Below, one piece after another: positions 49,669 through 64,000 of a stretch of DNA of 64,000 bases. A program made the position numbers and the translations under genes. Every line of letters begins with the position of its first letter. The first letter of the stretch is position 1. The notes under the pieces are model-generated. The model was given only the letters and a program-made list of their open reading frames with translations, was not told the DNA's origin and did no database searches. The DNA comes from Salminus brasiliensis (lineage: Eukaryota > Chordata > Actinopteri > Characiformes > Bryconidae), in NCBI RefSeq assembly GCF_030463535.1, contig NC_132894.1:12669433-12733432 (forward strand), read 5' to 3'.

Positions 49669-50489
49669 CATAATGATCTGGTACTGTACTTGAAGGATCA
49701 TGTTTTCTTGGTCAGTAGCATGTGGGTGTGCCCCTTTATTCGGTATGTCTGGGATGGATCAGAGTGAATAAGTTATCTTACACCACCTTAAATTTTAAAT
49801 GTACTACATTATGTGTCTGTTTTTTCCATCAAAACTTTAAAAAAGTTAAAAAATCATTCATCGTGCAATTTTGACACAATGTAAAGAACAATCGTCAGAT
49901 TCAAATTGTGTCCAAAAGTGAAAACTGGCAAAACTGGAGAAGAAGAGGTTTTGCCTGTCAGTGATGATATATAGGGTTGATGGTGGTAAAACACTGGTAA
50001 AGCTTAAACAGAAAAATATTTCAGTCCTCCGATATCTGATTCCTATCACCAAGACTGTACAGAATACTGCTTTGGAAAGTTTTTCTACAGCAGTGCTTCT
50101 CAAATGAACTTTTTCTACATATTAACAATTTAATTCCTAACCAGAGGGTCTTTTACTGAAAGAAAACACTATACTATGCATAACTGTACAGCAGTCTAGC
50201 CAGGGGAAGTGTTTAACTTGGCAGAAAGTGTGTTTTTGCTCGCAAAATAGGCCTACGGTGGACTACAGTGGTCAGAATGTGTTGTTTCTCGGTATTAATG
50301 TATTATGTATTAATGTATTAATGTGTTGGTTTGGGACAGAATGAATGAGAAATCTGATCTGCCCTTCAACCTGCCCTGCCATAAAACCTGGGTTACTGTG
50401 CTGTAGGTGGTCTGATGGCGCCTCCCCGCGATTTCATGAAGTGTCCCATAGACGTTACGTAGAAATCTAACGTAAGACAGAGAACGTCG

Positions 50490-50597
50490 CTGATTGGCTG
50501 AGCGGTTCACTTTCCAGCACGTGACTCAGGAGAGTGTAGGAACGCGGCAGCTGTAGCAGCACTGCGAGCTGTTCTCCTGCACCACGAGACACCAAAG
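50490..50597 (+). promoter_or_regulatory. Promoter and 5' noncoding exon of the retinol dehydrogenase gene
   Basis: GC-richer than the surroundings. It has an inverted CCAAT box (GATTGGCT, about 50491) and an overlapping E-box/AP-1 motif CACGTGACTCA (50518-50528). A good donor (CCAAAG|GTACGG) at 50597/50598 could splice to the acceptor ending at 53075, five bases before the ATG. The transcription start is inferred between about 50530 and 50560. Confidence 0.5.
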
Positions 50598-51424
50598 GTA
50601 CGGCAGCCTTTCACACTGTTAAACTGTGGTAAAACTGCTTTACTGCAGTTGACACCCAGTAAACAATAGCATGCTGTTAATTATGACTTAGAATGTTATA
50701 AATAATAATTAATTTTTAATAATTTTAATTTTCGTCAACATTACGAAAGACAGAGAATAGCGTGTTTAATTTTATTTCACTTTAAATAGAGTTTAAATAC
50801 ATAACAAAAAACTTCATATTAAAAAAATATATTTAACTGTAAATGTTAAAAAGTTTTAACGTTAGTGCAAACGACAGAACAGTCATGTCAGGACATTCAT
50901 GCATTACAGTGCATTACACCAGGCTAGCTCTAGCTGAATATCATCGTTAAAACTGTGTATCGCGATATTACCGTCACTTTTCTAAATTAAATAAATCGAG
51001 TAGGTTTTTTTATATTGTGTCAGAATTTAATCAAATGTTTTACACTGATGTGGAAAGTTTCCTCATATATATATATATATAGTTAGTCTTTGCGTGACTG
51101 AGACTATATACTAAGTATACCTAACCAGAGGGTCTTATACTGACAGAAAACACTATACTATGCACTATTGTGCAACAGTCTAGCCAGGAGAAGTGTTTAT
51201 CTTGACAGAAAGTGTGTGTTTTGCTGGGTAAAACACAAATATGTAACATTATCATATGCAAAATGAAAAAAAAAATAGGCCTAATGTGGCCAATAGTAGC
51301 CAGACTGTGTTATTTTTCTGTACAGTTATTAATGTGTTGGTTTGTACCCTCCAGCTGAGCTGTCCACAGACTTCTGGCTGGTTCCTGACATCTCTGTGCA
51401 CTCCCACCAGCTCATTACTGATTA

Positions 51425-51625
51425 GATAATCATCATTCTGTTGTGCAAAAATCTTATGGTATATCCCCATATACCATGTCATCACTGTCCTGTGAAAAAT
51501 ACGTATCTCCAATGTGGTGACTTTAAAAAAGTCAAAAATGTTCTTGGCTTTGAATGGAAGTCAATGTAAAAAAAAAAAATTCTAAGTAATTTGGAGCATT
51601 TCTATTGGTATATTCATCCAGAAGT
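51425..51625. repeat. Dispersed AT-rich repeat, family X
   Basis: Carries GTATCTCCAATGTGGTGAC, GGAAGTCAATGTAAAA and TTGGAGCATTTCTATTGG blocks, i.e. the family read in the opposite order to the copy at 27.3 kb. Lies in the 5' intron of the retinol dehydrogenase gene. Confidence 0.5.
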
Positions 51626-52870
51626 ATCTACAGACAATCTACAGGGTTCAAACCATGGATAAACCTAAGCATGAGTGATATGCTCCATGTAAGCATGCTG
51701 CTTCCCCCCTGAAGCAGCCTCATCTTATAGTTTACAACCGTGGGGTTACACAATTCACCCTGCGCACTTTGTATTCATCCCATAAAGCTACATGCATGCT
51801 TCTCCTCCCAGTCCCCCTCCTGGAGTGTGTTAACAACACTTTGGCTGAAAAAGAAAAAAGGCCTGCAAGGAACCTGCAATTAAACAACTTTAGGAGTGCG
51901 AGTAAAAACGTTAGATCTAAAAACCACTGGTAATGGTAAAGAATGGTAAAGCTCAAAATGCAGGACACAATGGAATTACACCCAAAAATGACTTTAGAAA
52001 CGGAATAGGAATGACTGAAGTGGAGCAGAGTAAAACGTGAAAGTGAGTTGATATAACAAGTTACTGTCCACATCTTCTGTCACTTTTTAAAACAAAGTTT
52101 TGTGGTTTTAGCTGCTAAACCTCATGTTCATATTTGATGAGCATTCAGACCGGTCCCTCTTAGCTTTTTAAATGTTTTATAATGAATTTACAGCTCATTT
52201 AAGCATTTCACAGAGTTGTCCAGTTCAGCTGCTAATTATTTGTATTTTAAATGTCTGAGATGTTTCTGTTGGTCACTGAACTAAAGTGACCTCTTGGTTT
52301 TGGAGTTCAGTGACCTGCTTTTGGTTGCAGCACTCCAGTAAGGTTAGGCCAGAGGAAAACCAAAGGGAAGGCATTGCAAAAAAGCAACAAAAAAAAAAAG
52401 TTTTAATATTTTCACTGTTTTTAACAAATCCTATCATTACTATGTATTCCAATCAGTGGAGAACCCTTAATGCATTGCACCTGAACAGCAGTGACATGGA
52501 TGTTCATTTTTATTCATTATTAAAGCTACAATCTGATGCATTAGGCTTTCTGTCCAGATCCTGAATTATTAACAAGAGAACAGAAGTCATTAAAAATCAA
52601 ATAATATATAGTAATAAAATATACAAATAAAATGGAATGCATTATATGTATTATCATTGTTATTATTATTAATTAATTAATATATTTGCATCATATTTAT
52701 ATTATTATATTTTTCATATAAACATCATTAACATGGACATCATTTAAATTTGAAGTACTACTTTAGTGTAGAAAGCATCATTTTAATATTTATGAATCAA
52801 ACTAAAGGGCTAACTTGTAGAGTCGTGATTCACCACTGGCTCCAACAAAACTAAAATATGATTTTTATTT

Positions 52871-52916
52871 ATTTATTATTATTATTATTAATAATAATAA
52901 TAATAATAATAATAAT
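52871..52916. repeat. (ATT)n-(AAT)n self-complementary microsatellite
   Basis: A run of ATT units switches directly to AAT units, so the two halves can fold into one hairpin. In the 5' intron of the retinol dehydrogenase gene. Confidence 0.9.
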
Positions 52917-53080
52917 GGAAAGTCTTGGATTGCATTCATAAGCTTTAGACCTTGTGGATTCCAGTTTTCAAAAGAAACCCTATTAGGCTTTATTGCAGTT
53001 TACGTTGCAGTATTACAAAAGAGGGTCAGGTTGTTACATGATGACACACCCTTGTAACTGCTCTTTTCTGTGCAGAAACC

Positions 53081-56000
53081 ATGTGGATGTACGTAGCAGC
53101 GCTGGTTGTTCTGTACTATGTTGTGCGCTGGTATCGTGAGCTGGCGAGAGTTCCAGACAGAGGCAGTAAGTACGTGTATGTCACCGGCTGCGACACCGGC
53201 TTTGGAAACCTGCTAGCACGCCATCTGGACAAGTGCGGCTTCTGTGTTGTGGCGGCGTGCTACACAGAGAAGGGTGAAGAAGAGCTGAAAAAATCCTGCT
53301 CTAACAGAGTATCAACAGTCCATCTGGATGTCAGAAAGACCGAGAGCATTGACAAGGTTGCGGCCTTCATCAAGAATCTGGTGGGGCACAAAGGTGAGGA
53401 AACTGTGATGCTAATTGTGAGTTGTACTGATTGTCTGCATAGTGAAATCATCTAGAGGTAAAAGGTCCGAGTTGATGTGAAATGCTGAAGTAACTGTGGT
53501 AGTGTTAGGAACCAGACTTCTCAAGAGTTTCATTGCTCTTGAAGCTCCCTTACAGAAAGTACATGAAAGAGTTGAATACATAACCTGATGCTTGAAAAAT
53601 TGGTTCACGATAGTTACTGAGTGGCAAAATGACATATTGTGTGGCAGTGTTAGCGTTTAGTGTAAATGTTGTTAATACAAAAACAGAACTGTGTGGGAAC
53701 AGAACCGTGTGGGAACTCACTGAGTGGTGCAGTCATGCTCTAAAAACAGGTGGGAATAAATAGCTAATAAACACAGCTGTGCTGCCGAATGTTTTGTCAC
53801 ACAGTTCAACGGGGGGCCTGTGGGCAAACCCTCTATGTACCCAAAAACGCACCTTGTCATAAAGATAGTCTATAAGTTTCTCTAGAACAAAGCATTTCAC
53901 ATGTAACCACTATGAATAACTTAACAATCTATTATTGACTTAATGCAGTTCCCCTTTGACCTTCAGAAATGATGTCAGAAATTGGGACTCCTGAGTGGAG
54001 AAGCACGAGGAGATTGCTGGTTTGATTGAGTCCCTCATTCTCCCCATCCCTCAACATGAGGACTAGTCAGTGCGGGTGTGTGTTAGCTGATGTAACAGAA
54101 GTGGCAGTGAGTGTTCTCCTTCAAGCATGTTTAACTGTCTAGTGAAGTGTTGGCAGCAGTCGAGAAGATGTGGATGGCTGGCTTCATGTGATTTAGGAAA
54201 CACATGCTTGCCTTCACCCTCCCAGCACTGGTAGCATAGTGTGATGAGTAAGTGTTAGCTAGTGGGTGGGAACTGGAAATGATTAAAAACTGGGGAAAAA
54301 ATAAAACATCACAGTTGATCTGGTTATTTGATCCTTTCTTCAATAACATAAAAAATTATCCCTTAAATTGTTGAGACTATCTTAACACACACAAAACATT
54401 CAGTGTAATATATGGTTGTAAAGGTTAGTCCACTATTATTAATAGTTATCCACCATTATTAAAGGAAGAGTGATCTTTTTATTGTGCACATAAAAGGGTG
54501 TGTTTGGCGATGAAACATTTAACCTATTCACCATGACTCTTGTTGTCAATGTGTGGCAGAAGTGGACTTATGGTTCATAGTCTGATAAGGACATTGTAAA
54601 CTTTGTAAAGAGCCCGAGATAGTGAAACAGCCTTCACCAGGTTTACTGAGGGCACGTGATCAATCTGTAAATGTAATGGGTGTTAATTTTGGAAAGCTAA
54701 AGCTTGCTGTGGTTGTGACTGTTGTGTAAAGTCAAATTGGGAAATCTTTTTTCACTCTAACTGTGGGTTTATTATTCAGTTTTTAATGTAATTAATAATC
54801 ATATGACTACATTTGTAGTAACTAGTATACATTCTGTGCATTATAAGTCAAGTCTTATTTGTATAGCGCTTTTTACAACTGTTGTCGTCACAAAGCAACT
54901 TTACATAAATAGTGATTAATAAAAGACAGAGACAAAAAGAAGAAAGCATAAGACACGATGGATCAAAGACCCCCAGTGAGCAAGCCAACAAGTAAGGAAT
55001 ATACAATCGCTGTCATGCAAAAACCTTGTATCTCCATTATTGCCATTGCTCCCTTTTTGAGTCAGAGAGAGCACAATCGGCTGTCATTTCCTCTTCACTC
55101 TTAAGCAATGTTTATTAGTTAGTGCGGCAGAGTTGGGGACCTGGTTCTTTCCTACAAGAGCAATGCATAAAGCAATTCATAAAGCAGTACATAAAGCAGT
55201 GGTGGCTGACTAACAAATGACTAACAAATTAATAAAATACAAATGTGAAGTGTGGGTCAACATACTGGATTTTTCAACCAGAGAGGAAAATGTCATACAA
55301 TGTCTAGAGGTGGAAATTGATGCCCAAATATATGCCAATTATATATATTATATATTTGTATTAAATTAAACAAAACTGTGAATTCAGTTGATTACAGTGA
55401 TTATAGGCTATTGCAGCCAGTGTCCCCCAATTAGTCTTCCCGGTATATTGTAAAAATGCATTTTGGTAATTTAGATGAGCTTAATACATATTATTACATA
55501 CTAATAAGTACATAATAAAATCTTGAAACAGTGCCTCAGCGTATATTTTTTTTAACTCTTAACTACCATAATATCACATCTGTAGTAACAACCCTTCTGT
55601 GACTGGTAGGTCTATGGGCTGTGGTCAACAATGCAGGCGTGTCAGTGCCTTCGGGTCCCTGTGATTGGATGACCCTAGAGGACTACAAGTCCATGCTGGA
55701 TGTCAACCTGAACGGTGTCATCGGGGTGACCCTGAGCGTCCTCCCGCTTATCAAGAAAGCCAGGGGTCGCGTGGTCAACGTGGCAAGTGTGTTTGGAAGG
55801 ATCAGTCCAGTCGGGGGACCATACTGTGTGTCCAAATATGGCGTGGAAGCATTCAACGACAGCCTCAGGTACTTGCCTTTACTTTCATGTGCTTTCAGAA
55901 ATGTACTCTGCACTTAATTACATGCTATAGAAATAGACACCAACTAATTAAATACACAGATAAATATGTTCGGAGTATAACTTAGATTATTTAACAAAGA

Positions 56001-56828
56001 ATGCAAAGATGCATGCAAATGAAACATGAGATGACCTACCTTAAAAGTGCCCAGCAACACTGCGTAGCTAGGGTCGTGATTTGGGAAAGTGGAAGCTGGA
56101 GAGGAATGCTCTCTGTAATGTGGTATTTCACAATGAATTTTGATTACAATATTATCTTCTAAACTTCGTACATTACCACCTACGCTTAACTGGGACTTCC
56201 TTTTATCCATTTAAATATGTCTGTATGAAAAGGGGTCAGTAAACACATTCAGACAACTATGAAAGTTAAACCACTTTGTGAGAAAAGTTGATTTGCTGTG
56301 TTTCAGGAGGGGCCTGCACCCCTTTGGAGTGAAAGTCCTATGTATTGAACCAGGATTCTTCAAGACCAGCGTGACTGACACAGACATTTTAATCCGATGT
56401 GTTAGAGGACTTTGGGAGAAATTGCCAAAAGAGACCAAGGAGGACTATGGAGATGATTATATAAGCAAAGGTGTGTTTTAATTCCGATTGAAGTTCTTCA
56501 GCTTAAATAGTGTAATGCACTAAAAAACTCTTAAAATATGCCTGCTTTGACAACAGGGGTGAACATTTGTAAATGTGTTGTTTTTACTTTACTGTTTTGT
56601 CCAGTGGAGAAGCTGATGGAAGAGAAGTTCGCCAAGATGCCAGACAGTGACCTGATGAAGGTTGTATTCTGTATGGAGCATGCAGTCTCAGCTGTGCACC
56701 CTCGCACCCGTTACTCTCCAGGCTGGGATGCCAAACTGTTCTGGCTGCCTCTGTCCTATGCCCCAACCTGGTTCTCTGACTACCTGCTGCTCAAAGACAA
56801 CGCTAGCCCTGCCAAAGCAGTCATCTAG
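53081..56828 (+). CDS. Retinol/hydroxysteroid dehydrogenase, RDH16/HSD17B6-like (SDR9C family)
   Basis: NAD-dependent oxidation of retinol and/or 3alpha/17beta-hydroxysteroids at the endoplasmic reticulum membrane. Exons 53081-53393, 55610-55868, 56307-56470 and 56605-56828 join in phase to 319 aa, the usual length of the family. An N-terminal hydrophobic anchor (about 4-15) is followed by the cofactor motif TGCDTGFG (35-42), NNAG (111-114) and the catalytic triad Ser164, Tyr176 and Lys180 (YCVSK). [13 protein letters not shown] near the C-terminus and the MWMY start are typical of the RDH16/HSD17B6/SDR9C7 cluster, closer to these than to DHRS9 or RDH5. An acceptor at 53075 puts the ATG at the start of exon 2, so a 5' noncoding exon near 50.5 kb is likely. 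The next gene downstream is atp5f1b, as at human 12q13. The exact orthologue is not resolved. Confidence 0.9.
53990..54300 (+). repeat. SINE, second family, decayed head
   Basis: Retains GGTTTGATTGAGTCCCTCATT at the B-box position and the body block TTCACCCTCCCAGCACTGGTAGC. Lies in intron 2 of the retinol dehydrogenase gene. Confidence 0.5.
54841..54990 (+). repeat. Abundant fish repeat, second copy
   Basis: Begins AAGTCAAGTCTTATTTGTATAGCGC, a common start of this family, and ends at GACCCCCAGTGAGCAAGCCAA. In intron 2 of the retinol dehydrogenase gene. Confidence 0.65.
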
Positions 56829-57122
56829 GTACCACTGCGGCAACTACCTTTGTGTACTATGAGATTAACACAGCGCAGTTCATTTGTAAGTGGCAGTTCA
56901 GGTTTGGCTCTGTGCTTAACCAATTATCTTCGGTACCTGTCATTTACAGCTACTTAGCATAAAAGTCAAAGTTTGAGTTTTGGGTTCTGCACTAGAACTA
57001 AAACAAAACTTACTTTGAATGCACAGTTTCTAACAGAAAAATTAGTTGAAAGAATGAACAGTACTATGAATCCTTCAAAAGTGTCTACTTGTGAGGTCTC
57101 ATGTACATGGAAATAACACCAT

Positions 57123-57128
57123 AATAAA
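57123..57128 (+). terminator. AATAAA poly(A) signal, retinol dehydrogenase gene
   Basis: Canonical hexamer 295 nt after the stop. It converges on atp5f1b, whose own poly(A) signal is about 1 kb further on the other strand. Confidence 0.55.
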
Positions 57129-58147
57129 ACATCCAATACCAGAAGATACTGACAACCTGTAAACCAAACCTTTTGCACATTTTTTTTCAGCATAAGTCCA
57201 TTGCTACAAGGCCACAAGTTCACTTGGTGAGGTAGATCTCAGGATTTCAGAGAGATAAACTGTCGGCCTTGACTTGCTGATACGAACATACAAGACCGAC
57301 CATAAAGTCTTTGTTGCACAAGCTACTAAACCGGAAACTACGTTCTTGGAAATACTACCAAAATGAAACATTGCTTGCCCACAGCATATATTGTTCATTT
57401 AAATCCTTACATTCATCTTTTTACTTGGATTGCAATCAAATCATAAGTATCTATCACACAGTTGACCAAAGCCAACCCACCGATTTATTTCCATGGGATA
57501 TTTTCAAAATTCTGGAGTCAGGTTGCAATTGTGAAGGCAGTTGGAAAAACATTAATCTGCACAAGCTGCATTTTGACAAACATGGAGCCTGTCCCATAAT
57601 GATGCTTCTAGTAAAGATTTTAGCTTGCCCAGTCACCATGAGCCAGTGTTTGCTGATGTAGACAGCCACCCCCCTGATTTTTACTCTGATGCATTCATTC
57701 ACAAGGGAGGAGACATCACTTACCATTGGTCTAGCATACATGTTAATTCAAGGCATTGCCTTATTCAATTTGAAAAGCTACTACCATCTTTCCTTACATG
57801 ATGCAGCAACCCCACTCAAAAGGTAAATAGTATCCTAATGCAGATGGCTGCAAAGACCAAGTGCAATAGCACCACTTAGTGGACAAAAGGAACCTGCCAC
57901 CCCTATGCTTCCCATTTTGCCCAAATTATTCTTGCACATTTACAAACCCCCCAAAAGGTAAAGGCTAATACCTACTGCCTAAAACATACCATTAGCACCT
58001 TGCAAACACAGGACACATAATGCATTGCCCATTGCCATGTTTGTTTTAATCATGAGTTTTACTTCATAGAAAACCACTCAAACAGCCTGTAGCAAGTTTT
58101 ACTTTAAGAAATTGGTGCAAGAACACACAACAGTCCACGGTAAAGAC
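57129..58147. other. Convergent intergenic region
   Basis: About 1 kb between the facing 3' ends of the retinol dehydrogenase gene and atp5f1b. No supported gene or repeat was recognised; short frames here look random. Confidence 0.5.
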
Positions 58148-58150
58148 AGA

Positions 58151-58156
58151 TTTATT
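58151..58156 (-). terminator. atp5f1b: AATAAA poly(A) signal, atp5f1b
   Basis: TTTATT on the plus strand, about 150 nt beyond the TAA stop. This suits the short 3'UTR usual for this highly expressed gene. Confidence 0.65.
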
Positions 58157-58307
58157 TCCATCTTAATTGGAAACATTAAATAGAACGTCAGGATGACTGA
58201 CAATACAGGTACAATTGTTTCTGAATGTTACTTTACAAACCAAGTGCTCCTCCCATGCCAGCTTTATTTTGTCCAACCCTACCCAGACATTTGTATGACA
58301 AACTTGT

Positions 58308-61552
<3,245 letters not shown>

Positions 61553-61559
61553 GGTTAAA

Positions 61560-61670
61560 ATGGCTGAAGGTGGAACGGGACAGAGGCGCTCTTCGGTTTA
61601 TATAGCGGCCGCTTCAGACACACAATACGCATGCGTACAGGACGGTGTCGTCTCTGGCACGCATGCGCCC
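61560..61670 (-). promoter_or_regulatory. atp5f1b: atp5f1b core promoter with NRF-1-like sites
   Basis: In gene sense a TATATAAA box lies at 61604-61597, about 45 bp upstream of the ATG, next to GCGGCCGC. Two CGCATGCG cores (61628-61635 and 61660-61667, the latter followed by CC) resemble NRF-1 sites (consensus YGCGCAYGCGCR), which control many nuclear OXPHOS genes. With the TATA box this close, the 5'UTR must be very short. Confidence 0.55.
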
Positions 61671-62951
61671 CCTCTCTTAACTCGGTATGACAAGTTCGGC
61701 TCAGTTCAACCGGTTCTTTTGAACTGTCCGTTTGCTCCTGTTCATTTTTAATTCAGCGTTATTTACCTCAATATACAGTTTAGGTTTTTCTCAGTAGTGG
61801 AGTCGGTAGTGACTTTCGTAAAACGATATGCAATAAAACTTCGTCTCAGTTATACTAATATATTTAAAAGAGCCGATTCAAAAGAACGATTCATTCAGGA
61901 GTCGTGCATCGCCATCCTGAAGGACAGCTCAAGCAGACAAAAGTCAAGGGGGACAGCAAATTCTCGTGCTTTCTATTTTAATCTCGACACTTTGTCTGCA
62001 GTTTGGTTTCGTTACAGTTAGACAGTCACAATATTGCGACTGGTTTCGACATAAAACGCGCATTTAGGTGGGTTCAGAGCTTTCAGTTCAGTGGCTATCA
62101 ACATGGAGTCAAATAAAACATCCCAATGAGTGAACAACAATCCCAACTAGCTACAGAAAATCTCAGCATGCGGTTAAAGAGATAGAAATTGTTCCTGGAG
62201 ACTGGAGATAATGACTTCAAGCTAAACATGAACGGCACTCAACGTAGTGCTGTTCGTACTTTAATCCCCTTGAATCTCCACAGCACTTAACTCGAAGCAT
62301 TTTGATCTCTAGATGGAGCTGTTTATCTCTACTTCCGTGAAATACTTGGATCCGATGTGTAGCTGAGGCCCTATAAAACCCTATACAATCTACACCCCAC
62401 TCAAGTGGAGATGAAGACACATATGCCACATTTAACACAGTTTAATCCTCTTATTACTTGAACACATTCTTTCTAAACAGTGGCAGTATCATTTACATGG
62501 ACACAGGTCACATGGCTATCTACTTTTAGGAATGGTCATTAGGTCATTAAATGTAGTCATTGTACACTACAGACACCAACCTCTACTACACAATAAGTTG
62601 ATTCAACTCAAAGAATTGAATGTATGGATCCATCAAACACCTATCGCAAAACAGTTGATGTGAGATATATCTGCTTATATGTACAACATTCAACGACTTC
62701 ATTTAGTTACAGCTGCAGTGCCTGTGTTGTAAAAGAGGTTGCAAGGTTCGTAGCCAGCTTTACAGAAGAGACCAAGCTAAACTTCATCTTTAAAAATAAT
62801 CCAAGCTGAACTGATCTATATTTTCCAAGCGATGTGGACCTTTTTCTGGAGCAATATTTCCTAGACAGCATTGAATACCCTTGAATGCAAGTATAAATAT
62901 TGTATACTTGTTGTAATCAGTCAGAATTCTTAACCATAGTTTAGAAAAAAC

Positions 62952-63026
<75 letters not shown>
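62952..63026. repeat. (TA)n microsatellite
   Basis: About 75 bp of almost pure TA with a single C interruption. Self-complementary, so likely unstable and hard to assemble. Confidence 0.95.
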
Positions 63027-63030
<4 letters not shown>

Positions 63031-63107
63031 TTGCACAGAAGTGAAAGCAAACTTGATTTTTGAGTGTTGATGGCAAAATGAAGTATTTCAAGGACAGATT
63101 CCTAGTG

Positions 63108-63300
63108 GGCGCTAGTATGTTGCTATGGTATACCAGGCGGATGTGGTGCTATGAAGGTTGCAATGGTATTTCAAGAGATTGCAATGGTGTTGCTAAGGTG
63201 TTTCTAAGTGGTTCCTAGGGTGGTTGTTGCGGCAGTTGCTACAGTATTTGATTGCTATTGCGTGTTTGCTTAGGTGTTTGCCAAATGGTTGCTCCCTGTG
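63108..63300. repeat. Degenerate GGTGTTGCTA-type minisatellite
   Basis: Repeated variants of (T)GTTGCTA(T/A)GGT and GTGGTTGCTA-like decamers over about 190 bp. This is a known kind of fish minisatellite. Units are too diverged to count reliably. Confidence 0.65.
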
Positions 63301-64000
63301 GTTGGTTGGGAGTTACTAATGTCTAAATGTCTAGAGTTACTAGTGTCTAAATTATTGTGACATATATTCCTATGGAGAAAAATCTATAAACTAGCTGTTG
63401 CTACATGGAAACTGCACATTTGATTACACATAGTTACATCGAACAATCTGGAGTTGGAATGGTAACCATAATAATGTTGTTGACTAAATATTCCATTTTT
63501 TTTGTGTTCGTATTCTTGTATTTTCCTGTTGGAAAGCTAAGATTACTCTTTGTTGGGAATCAGTCCACTGTGAGTGAGTGTATCTAGAGATCCTAGACTG
63601 TAACTGTTTTAGACTGTTATGCTTGCCAGCTTGCCTCTGCTTGTATGTTTATGACCCTGTAAATGGCAGATCCTGTAATGGTTGTTTTATGGGCCGGAAT
63701 GGTTACTTGGCTCAGTTTAATAAAATATCCAGCCTCTTTGCCCTTTTGAAAACACTCTAGCATAAATGTACATAGATGATATGACCCTTCAGTGCGATGA
63801 GAACACAGCTACTGCTCAAAAACAGCAGTAAACACCCCATTACCGTCATCGTTGTGTAACAGTTTGTCTGGAAGTATACACTCAGAATACATTATTGTGG
63901 CCTATCTGTGGCCTTAGTTTTGTTTTTTTGTTTTGTTTTTTTGTCTTCCAGCCCTGTTTTATCATATATTTTCCAGCCTGTTATGTATATTTACAGCTGT

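Larger units (their letters stand above)
45415..50480. other. Divergent intergenic region between abcb11 and the retinol dehydrogenase gene
   Basis: About 5 kb. The abcb11 side holds a 5'UTR acceptor-like CTGTAG just 5' of its ATG and an IR-1-like element. It then has the TTCTTTAAAG array, AT-rich unique sequence, a fold-back inverted repeat (49279-49393), a SINE and (TTA)n. No open frame resembles a protein I know. Confidence 0.6.
61671..64000. other. Non-coding region upstream of atp5f1b
   Basis: No exon or family-level similarity was recognised. It holds a long TA microsatellite, a minisatellite-like block and poly-T tracts near 63910-63950. The next gene is outside the window. Confidence 0.6.

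Noticed and set aside
52871-52916. Possible CRISPR-like or structured array
   Set aside because: Simple trinucleotide repeat; no spacers, and the genome is eukaryotic.

Overview
The window is nuclear DNA from a ray-finned fish, probably an otophysan (characin, catfish or electric-fish relative). Genes are split into many short exons with GT-AG introns. The introns carry Tc1/mariner relics and their MITEs, tRNA-derived SINEs, a non-LTR retrotransposon fragment and many microsatellites, a repeat mix I associate with otophysan genomes. The four recognised genes look intact. There is no prokaryotic, CRISPR or viral content that I can see.

Layout, left to right. (1) 383-14982, plus strand: mast3, a microtubule-associated serine/threonine kinase. 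24 coding exons and the stop are present; the first exon or exons lie outside the window. The 3'UTR runs to about 17.4 kb. (2) 18533-19477, plus strand: an uninterrupted 314-codon gene that I cannot assign to a family. (3) 20784-25258: a head-to-tail tandem duplication of about 2.2 kb. Each copy carries the last coding exon of abcb11 and a decayed Tc1 transposase fragment. (4) 24861-45414, minus strand: abcb11, the canalicular bile salt export pump. I reconstructed all 28 coding exons (1346 aa) with consistent phases. (5) 45.4-50.5 kb: a repeat-rich spacer between the divergent abcb11 and retinol dehydrogenase promoters. (6) 53081-56828, plus strand: an RDH16/HSD17B6-type short-chain dehydrogenase (319 aa). 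(7) 58308-61552, minus strand: atp5f1b, the mitochondrial F1-ATP synthase beta subunit (10 exons, 518 aa), with a compact TATA-containing promoter and two NRF-1-like motifs. (8) 61.7-64 kb: non-coding, with a TA microsatellite and a degenerate minisatellite.

The genes do not form one pathway: neuronal kinase signalling, bile acid export, retinoid/steroid oxidation and oxidative phosphorylation sit side by side. The observations most worth following are the duplicated terminal abcb11 exon, a displaced 72-bp copy of abcb11 exon 23 inside intron 26, the unassigned single-exon gene with a possible N-myristoylation site, and two MITEs that stop about 15 bp from abcb11 splice donors. Exon coordinates come from manual reading of splice sites and phase, guided by remembered vertebrate orthologues; no alignment was run.
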